A stretch of DNA of 64,000 nt, taken from positions 338,700 through 402,699 of the forward strand of contig JASANG010003629.1 in the NCBI GenBank assembly GCA_030248215.1, read 5' to 3'. This stretch comes from Enoplolaimus lenunculus. Taxonomy: Eukaryota; Nematoda; Enoplea; Enoplida; Thoracostomopsidae. Position 1 is the first letter of the stretch; each line of letters starts with the position of its first letter. Both the position numbers and the translations under genes were made by a program. This document shows positions 11,049 to 21,700 of the stretch, piece by piece. The notes below the pieces were generated by a model that saw only the letters and a program-made list of their open reading frames with translations, had not been told where the DNA came from and searched no databases.

Positions 11049-11607
11049 TTATATAAAACTTGTAATGTCGTCATAGTCATCGTTGACTGAAGATTGATCA
11101 ATGTTGGGCAGCCCATGTTTAATAGCCAATAAAAGTTCATTTTCGTAGCGCTGTAAAAATGCATCAGTATGCGATGCCGGTTGCCCGTTAACCGCAAGTA
11201 TTCCATTTGAAGCTTTGTAAACATCGCCCACTGGTGCAGTATCAGAGTCGATTTTTTGATAATAATTCGAAGTTGTGGTGCCATTTTGACGGTAATATTC
11301 GTTGATTTCTTTGAATTTGGTATCACAATATGGATCGTCAGTAAACATGCGTTCGTCGTTGGCTTGTAATTGGAGTTCACACATTCTTCGCTGTACTCTG
11401 TCGCTTGTTTTTGAATTCTGTAATTCGGGTGATACCATAAAATTGTCAAGTCTACAAGATTTACCAGCCCATTGGTGAGAATTATCAGTAGAAATCTCGC
11501 GGTGCAACAACTTACATTTCAACGATGAACAACATTTGCTTGTATCGCACTGTTGTTGTGGGTGTTGTTGTTGTTGTTGTTGTGGTTGTTGTTGTTGCTG
11601 CTGCTGC

Positions 11608-11642
<35 letters not shown>

Positions 11643-12733
11643 TTGTTGTTGCTGCTGCTGCTGTTGTTGTTGTTGTTGTTGTTGTTGTTGCTGTTGTTGT
11701 TGTTGTTGTTGCTGCTGCTGCAGTAGTTTACACCGACCCAAGGATTCATGAACTGTCAATTGACCATTATTACATTCATTGAATTTTGAATTATTAAATT
11801 TTAAATTATTTTGACTAAATCGAGCAATTTCAACTGTCTTACAGTTGCAAATGCCCACCGAACAATAGTTGTTTATCGACCATAGACTGGGACAATGACT
11901 AGACGCTTGACTGTGTGGGAATTGATGCTCGCACGGGGATACGGTACGAGATTCAATATTACTAGGAACTGTTGAACGACAAATCTGACGGTTGCTTTCA
12001 GGCAGGGTTTCGTAAATATTTACAGACCGTGGGGTTAAATATCCTTGTTGCTCGGTAGATTTGTCATGTAATTGTGCTGAATGTGTTGATGAACAAGGTC
12101 TCCTTTGATCTATTTTGGGGCCATCTGGAGAGCAATAAACTTCGGTTCGAAACGGTTGCTCTGTCCTTAGCGGTTTTCGGGGGAGATCCCACCGTTTTGA
12201 CAGGGTGCTATGTGAAACGGCACATTGCACTCTGTTACTGATTGCACACGCGCAGCCACAACAATTTGTGTCACGATGTTGTGTTAATGTTTGATGAAAA
12301 CACAATTCACCTCGGCAGCAAATTGTTGTGGCTGGTTGTACGCAATCAGGACAACGATGGCGATTGGACGTTGGCTGTCGACAAACGCGATGAGTTGTTT
12401 GCGAACAGAATGATGGCAGTGTGGATTGTTTCGAGCCATCCGGAAGTCGAGAAACGCCGCAAGAAGTTCGGATACGAGTTGAGCCGGCAATGCTGCGATG
12501 GACCAACGCCAACGGAACCGCAGGATCGCAAGTAATTGTTGCAAGACAGGGGTCACGACTGCACGCAGTAACACTTGTTGTAGTTGCTGTGACTGCAGTT
12601 GAAGTTGTCGATGATTCTAGTGAACCTCGACCAGAATCATCGGCAAGCGATAGATGTGATCGGGTATTGCCAGATTGGTTTGGTTTTTTCGGAAACGATC
12701 CAGGTTTGTGCAATTGTGTAGATGAAACAAATG
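11049..12733 (-). other. Latrophilin exon 18: cytoplasmic tail
   Basis: This single exon encodes residues 934-1494. It runs from a Ser/Thr-rich stretch (SLADDSGRGSLESSTT) through a Cys/His-rich segment (about 1043-1104) and a polyglutamine tract (about 1271-1327). It ends NDDYDDITSFI. Ser at -2 and Ile at 0 make a class I PDZ ligand; mammalian latrophilins end in VTSL and bind SHANK-type PDZ proteins. The acceptor TATTTTCAG at 12734 is in phase with exon 17. The tail as a whole aligns with nothing I know apart from its end. Confidence 0.85.
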
Positions 12734-15700
12734 CTGAAAATATTTTCGATGCACACAATTGCAAAAATGAAAATTGATCCCGCTGCCGAGATATCGATTT
12801 GGTTATTAAACCCCGTTCACTTGTGTAAATTTTCGCAGCGATAATTTGCAGCTGCAACTTGCTACTGCAAATTTGACAGAGAAAGAGCGGTGTTCAGCTG
12901 AAACTTGCACGTGCCAATTTTGACAACAAAATCTTGTAACTGCAATTTGCAGGTGCAAGTTGTATTCAAAAACCAATTACAAAACTTGCAGCTGTAAGTT
13001 GCAGTTGCAATCTCTTGCTACAAAAATGTAACACGCGCAAGTTGAAGGTGCGATTTCTCGCACAAAACTGGCACGTGTGAATAGGAGTTAAGTCTAGAAT
13101 TTTCAACATCCTGTGTATGGGTGACAGTCCATATGATATATCGTACAGCATTCACATGTTGGCAGTTAAATCTCATACTTTACTGTTCACAACCATCAAT
13201 ATTAAAGCTAATTATGCGCCGATCACAATAATTTAGTCAACGATGCCACAAAATCTCTTAACGCACACATGATTGCCGTGGTTTGCAACTGCAAACAGCT
13301 CTTAATAGCATAGCTACACCGTGACTACTGATCGTTAGACACCCCCCCTGATTGTTGACCCAGCCATTGTTGGGTATACAAAACTCAAATTACTTGAAGT
13401 ATCAAAGCTTCGATTGAACGGAGTGGCAGTATTCCATGACTGTTGCATTATCGTTTGTGGAGACATTACAATGGATGATCCTTGCAAACAGGTTGAAATT
13501 GTTTGCAAGTTATCCGAAGTGTTCTGAAATAAAATGATATGCGCAGAAGTATGGATTATGAATGCTTACCAAAATCAATTTAGTGGTCGTAATCTACAAA
13601 GACATTCGCAAACTATGTTCCGAAAACATCCCTGCGTTAAATTTTAAAAGTTTGCCCAGAAATCTCTTCTCGGTTGTGTCCGTTTCTGCAGAGTACAGTA
13701 GTTTTCAAAAATACGCTGCGAAGGCCGGCTATTTGAATTATGCTGTTTTGCGTAGCCAACGGGATGAGGTACAAATTAGCCGTTGATCCAGAGAGGCGGC
13801 AGTCCGTCTCCGTATAATACCCATATGTTAAGCGTTCACGATACGTAATTTGTCCATTGTTTCAGCTCGGAGTTGGGTAGGATGGTCCCGCCAAAATTCC
13901 GGGATGGGGGTTCATTGCAATGATGAATATATTTTTCCAATTTTTTGTTTAAAATCTTTTGGGATGGAGGCCCTCTTCGGGATGCCCCCAAATATTGGGG
14001 GTATGCGGTAGCTGCTCCGGTCCTGTGTTTGTTTTATGTGAACAAAGGTAACCAGCTTATAGATTGTTTTGTGCTCATTGCTCAAAGTGTAAAAATTCCA
14101 CAGTGTACGAGTGTGTAAAATGCCAATTCATTGAATACCAACTTCTCTTAAGCAGCAGACGACAGAAATTTATAATAAACTAATCAGCGTGGTTGCAAAT
14201 ATGCGCCCTGATATATTTCTCACAACTTTTTAAGAATGAAAGGAATGTGTGCTAATTTGCACATATATGCTGTACCCTGTTTATATAACAAACAATCATT
14301 ACAAATTACACATGTAGCTCGATGCGCAGAATACGTATGTGGCGCGTTTCAGCTTTACTAATATAGATATAAATTCGTTTTGGTTACATATCAAAAAATC
14401 ATTGCAATTTACAACAGCTAGCACGATGCCCAAAATACGTATGTGGCGCGTTTCAGCTTTAATAATATAGATATAGATTTGTTGCTTGTGTAAAAACGTA
14501 AGTGTGTCGCCAAGAATACTAAGCTAATATAGTTTATACACAACTTACGCTAGGAAGCGATAAGCAACCTTCGGTTGTTAGCGGAAAACTAAAACTATGG
14601 CTATCATCACAGTAGAGTTGGTGACGCGGGGCAGTTGAACACAAGCGACAACAGCAGCAACAAATTTCATGAATCATTCCAAATGTGTTTTGAATTTGTT
14701 TTTGAATCTGCAATTGAAGTAAATATTTTTTAATTTTATAACGTTTAATTGAAAAATCGCTATGTATATCCAGTCCATGTAATGATCAGGGGCGGAAGGT
14801 TTTTCTGTTGGACTAGAATAGAGTAAGCTTAAGTTTTAGAATAATTTTTGCTTGGCTTAGGTTTAGGCTTAGGAATATGCTCATTCTTACGCTTAGGCTT
14901 AGGCTAAGGCTTACGCTTAGTCTTAGGAATACGCTTATAATACTGTTCCGCTCCTGTTCTTTGCATTGGCCGTATATCCAAAGATCCCTTAAATACGAAC
15001 TAAAATTCCTCAATTTTTTCTAGTTTGTGGTTTAAATTAACACGCGTTCCATGATAATTTCAAAAATAAACATTTCGTACCCATTGGCACGGTAAGCTTG
15101 AGCAAAACGCTTTATTTATACCTCTGTAGCCTCGTGAAAAATTGTTTATATCGGTACATATAAAAAATTATAAGCAGGAGGGTCCGCAGAAAATTATATT
15201 TGGGGCCCCCTATAATAGCAATTCAAGATTGTTTACTTTTAAACCGAGTGGTTTCCTTCATCTCCGGTTCCGGCCGAAAATAAACCTCCGGCTCCAGCAG
15301 AATTTCTGACAGCGGCTCCGGCATATTCGGTAATAAAATTTTTTTGTATTTTTATCAAAGTTGTGCTCTTCAACGAGTTGATAGGTAACTTTGGTGCAAT
15401 TTTGAAATACTTAATAAAATTGCACAGATTTGTTCAAAGGGAAACTTCTGAACAATAATTTGACAGTAATTTGCGAATTATACTGCGAAAATTTTCAAAT
15501 TTAACCCCTCTCACTTTGAGTTGCCTGTAGGCAACTCGGCGCAGTGTATATACGTTAAATAGTATATATCGCACCGTGTTTAACAATTGCAACACGAATA
15601 CATAGTACTAATTCACCACAAGACGTGAGAGCCACCTTGGGCTCGAACGTCAAGTTCCTATGGCTGAGTGGTGATGGTATACGCCTCCCACTCCAGTTAC

Positions 15701-18700
15701 TGGAGTTCGAATCCTAGCATAAAAGTAGGTCCCAGGGGAAATAGAAAATATTCATGTGAGAAAGGGTTAACATTATTTATATAACCTAATTTTGACTGAC
15801 CGCCGGTTTCGGGCTTTTCCATCAACGGTTGTACCCTGCTAAGCATTAAATATATCTTTCTCGATGCCGATGAGTTTAAAAGATTTCTAAGCTTCGAATT
15901 AAACCATAAACAGTTTGAAGCAGTCTCAAATGGCAGTTCAAACATTCGACTTGCGACTTTCGTTAAAACGATTTGGTATTCAAAGCTGAAAGGTTGCAGA
16001 TTTTTTACGTTCCAACATCTTGGTGGGATGCCATACGGTACCAGCTTGGCAGGTTATTACATTATTGGCCCATGTTACACTTTGAGAGAGACCTATTTTT
16101 TCGAGGTACTATATCAGAGTATAGCTTAGACTATTTTTTTTGCTTACGCTTGCGCTTAGGCTCAGCTGTAGGCATATTCTTACACTGAGAATTGTTCTTA
16201 GCCTTAGGATTTAGGAATATGTTTATACTACAATTACGCTTCTCAAAGTAAAACATTGGCCACATTTTATATGACAGAAAAAGCGCTAATGAAATTTTAT
16301 GCGAATGCTACATTAGAGGCGCTAAAGTATGCTAAGCATATGCTTGAATATTTGTCTAAAACAAAGCCTAATCAAAAAATTAGTTTAAGTGTCAAAGCCT
16401 AGTTTAAATAGCTGTCGCAGCAGTTAAAACCAGGAGGCGTCTAAAAGTAGCATGGGTCTACTGTAGTTTCAACTAACCTGGCTTGAGTCCAAAACAAACA
16501 CCGAGAACACAAGGACGGCTTGAACGATTACGGACACGGCTAACAAATATGGCAACGCAGCAAAGGGATGATAAAAATAAGCTACGCGAAATCCAGTCAG
16601 TAGCAACAATACGGTTAGCAATGCAATTGTCTGTAGATATTTCGTCCTAAAATAATTGGTAAAATTCATTACTAATTAATAATTCTTGGCAACTGCTGTT
16701 TGATACAAATACGGATCTCTGGCACGCTTTGGCATTAGTCAATGCTATATTCGGGCCCATAGCCAAGGGTGAGGCCAGAGGAGACGGAGCCTCCTGGAAA
16801 AAATTTAGCCAATCTTTAGAACATTTTTAACCTTGCTTGTAAGTCAACGAAAATCCTTGTATGCCCCTTCTGGAAATTTTTAGTCTCGCCCCTAGCAAGA
16901 TCAACTGGCTACCGGCCTGGGTATATTAAGATACAACTGCATTCAGATATTCTAGAGTTTAGAGACTGTGTAACGGACCAACTGTGTCTGAACAACTCGA
17001 GGTGTCATTCAGTCGATATCCATTTATATTAAAATACTGCCTAATAATTTTTGTAAGTTCTGTTAATTTTACTCTTGGTGCGTTACACATTTTAAATCTT
17101 TCATTATACGCGTATTTTCGGTTTCATCTGAAACGTTATTTCAAGCAAGCAATCTTCAAATACCAAGTTCTTGGGTAGGAGACGTTTACCATCAGCACTC
17201 AGTTATAGGAGCTTGACGCTAGACCGAGTGAGGCTGTCACATCTATGAGATTTCGTACTGCCCCTGCGTAGACGAGTTTCATTAATTTTAATAGTGTACA
17301 TTGTGTATAGCTCACAGACGTATTACCAAAACAGTGGGTATAGGATTTAATTTAATTTCATTTCTATTCTAAATCAACCGTTGAAGTCACTGAACGTAGA
17401 ACACAAGACGTGTTGCAACTGGCCAATGTTACTTTAAGGGGCGTAACAGTAGATTAAGCGTATTCCTAAGAATAAGCCTAAGCCTAAGCCTAAGCAAAAA
17501 TAAATGTAAACTAAAATCTAAACTTACTATTTTATAAACCCACCAATAACCTGAACGCCGCTTAAAGTAGCATAGGCCCAAACCTTAATAAAGACAAATA
17601 TTTATAATTGACTAGCAAACTGAATCTCTTCATCGCTATTAATTTCCCCGAAATTGGTAGATTTTGGTTTAAGAATTAAGGGTAAATTTTCAGACTTTAG
17701 CATATAAAAGTTAGTCTTAGGCTTAGGCTTAGGCTTAATCTTGTCCAGTGCACAAGTACAAACATCGCTTACCATTTGAGCTGTTTGACGCGATGTTTTG
17801 ACTTGTATATTGTCGCTTTTGAAGTAGGTTTAAATCCAATTAATAACAAAAATACTGCAGCCAACTGAAATCAAGTAAGGTATGTATTTTATGAAAGTTA
17901 AAAACTTTGACGCATCCCAAAGCATTGTCTTTAACCGCGTACTGTAGTGACCTGAATAAAAGGGGAAAATGAAATTTATCCGGTTCCCCCCGTTATTCGG
18001 TTACGGACTGTTCATTGTTTTTAAACCGCCTTGCATCACCTTTCGTTACTGATATATATCCGGTATTGCAACTTGTATCAAAAACTTGAGCAATAAAATG
18101 CAAACGTATTTTGAAAACTTAATTAGGCTTTAAAGTTTCGAACTCAACTTCATTTGGTCTTGGATTCATTTATGCGCCACTATTAGGGATAATTGACATT
18201 TATGGGCTCTAGAATTTAGGGACTCTACCCGTTTACAGACTCTTATTAGGAATATTAACTCCTACTGTTTGGGACTCAAAAAGAGGGTCTCTTATTATCC
18301 CCTCTTATTCGGGTTCCAACGGTTGATATACTGTCGCACAAACATACCGGGATAGCTGGCCAATGAAATTTTTTTCAGAATAAACAATACGAAAATAATT
18401 GGTCGCACGGATACATCGTGATAGCTAGCCAATGAAAATTGTTTTTAAAACTTTTCACGATTTATGAAAACGGCCCAATAGGACCGCAAATTTGACATTA
18501 AGGACTTCAAGTATGGGCGTAGCCATAACCTTTATGAAAATTTTTTTCCCTTTACAAATCACGACGTTACCTAAAAGCTTGTTTAAAATATTTTCAAGGT
18601 CTCGAGAGTACCTCAACATCCATAATGCCCCTGACTTCCTGTTTCTAATTGATTGACGAAAACGCTTATGTTCATTAATATTTGAATTTTTTATTAGAAG

Positions 18701-21700
18701 CGAAGTGGAATTGATGCACACTGTAAATTTCAAAGAGTTAATTAATCAACTCAAACGGAAAGTAAGTTATTTGTAAGTTAATAACAGCAATCTTTAACTC
18801 ACTCTGAGTTGAGTTGATTCTCACTCCGAGTTGATTTGATTCCGGGAAAGTTGATTAATTAAATCAGATTGAGTTATATTAACTCTAGAATTATGAGTTC
18901 TGATAGTCCTAACTCAGACTGAGTGATTCAACTCAGTCTGAGTTGAAATCAACTTACTTGAATTTATAGTGCAGTGATTTCGAAATACGTTTTCAAACCA
19001 AATAACGAAATTTGAAAATATTTTAAAATTTCGCGCATTCACTAAATAATTATCACCATAATTTTAAATTCCAACTCGGACACAAAAACACGGCCAACGT
19101 ATAGAACAGGTGACGGAACAGTAGTATAAACAGACTCCTAAACCTAAGAATGAGCCTAAGCTTAAGAATGAGTTTATACCTAAGCCTAAGTCTAACCAAA
19201 AAAATTTGTCTAAAGCTTAAGCTTACTCATATTCCAGTACCACGGACTAACGTTCCGCTCTTGATTTGTACATGGGCCAAAAAACACTTACTAAACAAAT
19301 AAGTCCAACTGGAATCAGAAGCGCAAGCTGTAATCCAAATGAACAGGTCAGAAAACATAAATTTGCGTTGGCGTATGCTTTGTGATTCACCAAAGCAGAT
19401 GTACCAACTATAATAACGCTTGATCCTTAACAAATAATAGAATGTATATAGAATGATTATTTCCCTAAACACTGAATATGCAAAAATTTTCAAAATCGGA
19501 CCATTTTTGAACAAACCAAGAATATCGCAAAAGATTCCAGCATTGAAATCTTTGGCATTAATTGTAAGCTGTGTTTTTGTTGCGTTTAAGCGTCTATTAA
19601 CTGTGATTTTCAAGATTTAGCAGATTAAGGGTTGTGCTATACTTTACTGTATCGGACATCGCCGCGCGTCGCAGAACGCCGTTATGCGTTGCTTACAAAA
19701 ATATATGCAAAATATATTTTGTGGCGCGGCGACCGACGGCGTCCAGCGGCGCATAGCGAATATACCGCAGCCTTTACGGAAACGAATTTATCTTCTTAGT
19801 CTGTAGAAATTTATAGATTTCGCAACTCTTTGTGATTAGCAATAGATGTATACACAAAGTTAAGAATAAATGCTTAGATTGCGCCAATTTGCAATTTTTG
19901 TTGCAATTTTTGGCCCATGTAAACAACTGGGACGGAGAGTTTTTCTGTGAAACTAGAATAGATTAAGCTTAAGCTTTGGACTAATTTTTTTTGCTTGGCT
20001 TAATAGGCTTTTAGGCTTAACCTTAGGTTTAGAAATATGCTCATTCTTACGTTTAGGCTTACGCTTAGGCTTACGCTTAGGCTTAGGTATATGCTTATAA
20101 TACTGTTCCGCCCGTGTTCTTTACATTGACCCAATTTTTGAACAACTGTCTTCGTTATTACAGTTCAGCTAAACTTGCAAGTAACGCAATATGTCAACTA
20201 TTGAATGTTGACCATTAACATTTTGCAATTATGAAACTTTTCGCTTATCAAAAATCAATTAAAAACATTGCAAAAACAGATTACCATGCACTAAAATCCA
20301 CATAGTTGTATTCGCGCACGTTGATAATTCTGATATTAGCTTAGAATGTACGTTTATGGCGTATAGCAAGTACCATATGAATGAGGCGATGATAAGGTAA
20401 TGAATGAACCCAGCGGCAATTGCACAAATGACCTAAAACAGATTATTGAAAAATTTTCCATATCAGACAACTTAGTGGCGTAACCAATACAGGGTTTCTG
20501 GGGGGTGGTCTGCAATATTTGGGGTCGAATAATTATGAATATCAAGAGATAATAAAAAGAGAGAATTTTTGGCGTACGAAAGGGGGCAGAGGTGTTCCAC
20601 GTTTATGGATCAGTTCTTACGCCCTTGAGCTCGTGTCAACTGAGTTCAAATTTGTAAACCTAGGAAATATCGTCACAAGCTTACAACTTAAACTCAAGCT
20701 TTCGTAAATATACTAGGTCTGATTCAAACCAATAGGAACAAAGCAATGTTTAAATAACTTAATTAACGTAACATGCTGAATCGCTTCCTGTATTTGAGTT
20801 TGGCTTTAATTATTATTTTTTTACCAAATATGGTTTCGGCATCAGCAGGTCCATAGCCAGATCGCCTTGATTGGGAGGCTAAACATTTTTCAAGTGGGAC
20901 ATACAACGGTTTTCGATGACTTACAAGCAAGGTTAACAATTTCTACGAACGACTAAAATTCCTTCAGGTGGGGCTGATCCCTCTTGTACCCCGTTGGCTA
21001 CGAGCCCGGCAATCCGAGTGCGTTAAATGCAAACGTTAGCTCTACACTGTAAATTCTGGTGAGTTGATTAAACTCACATAGAGAATTAATTATTTATGGT
21101 TATTTTTGAGTTAATAACAGTAAATATTAACTCACTCTAAGCTGATTTAATTCCAGGTTCAGTTGATTAATTAACTCAATATGAGTTCGAGCAATTCAGA
21201 ATTCTGAGTTCTGAAAGACCTAATTCAGAGCTCAGACTTCTGAGTGGATTTAACTCATTCTGAGTTAAAATCAACTCACTGGAATTAACAATGATATTTG
21301 AACATAAATACGAAATTCATAAAAACCTATGATTTGTTACATAAAAGATATCCGAATTATAATTAAAAAACACAACCATACAGTAACAAAACAATTTTGA
21401 AATAAATCATTGTACCTTATCATCGGTAAACTGCAACAAAACAACAAATGCAATTTCGGTACCAATTAAGCTAGAACCAAGTTGACCTTTGACAAATTCA
21501 ACGCAACGGTTTTTTGACGACAAATTGAACGCAGCTTTGAATACGGACAGTTTACGATATTGCACGATAGTCCATGTAAGCGCAAGGAAAATAATACTGA
21601 TCACACATCCAGTTAATACAACGTTAACCAACGCCGTTTGACTCGAGTGTTGCGTCTAAAATATGAAATCGTAATATTTATTTTTTGGATAAACGTTTTC

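Larger units (their letters stand above)
16478..21655 (-). other. Latrophilin exons 12-16: seven membrane segments
   Basis: Five exons encode residues 630-890. TM1 NVVLTGCVISIIFLALTW; TM2 around SSLIGTEIAFVVLLQF; TM3 CAIAAGFIHYLIIASFIW, which matches the C-A-I-x-A-G-x-x-H-Y core of adhesion GPCRs; TM4 MWILVHGSSVIIVGTSALV, split between exons 13 and 14; TM5 LALLIPVGLICLLAAVF, split between exons 14 and 15; TM6 TIALLTVLLLLTGF; TM7 AALPYLLAVSVIVQAVLVF. Cys712 at the top of TM3 and Cys782 in extracellular loop 2 can form the conserved disulfide. The usual CW pair in loop 2 reads CF. The region is divergent, but order, length and phases fit family B2. Confidence 0.88.

Noticed and set aside
11525-11782. 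+ strand open frames of poly-Val/Ala and poly-Cys
   Set aside because: They are the reverse complement of the CAG/CAA polyglutamine tract. The - strand frame continues into a receptor tail with correct splice phase and a PDZ end.
12242-12777. Two + strand frames of about 97 and 118 codons
   Set aside because: They lie antisense to exon 18 of the receptor and have no splice support or motifs.
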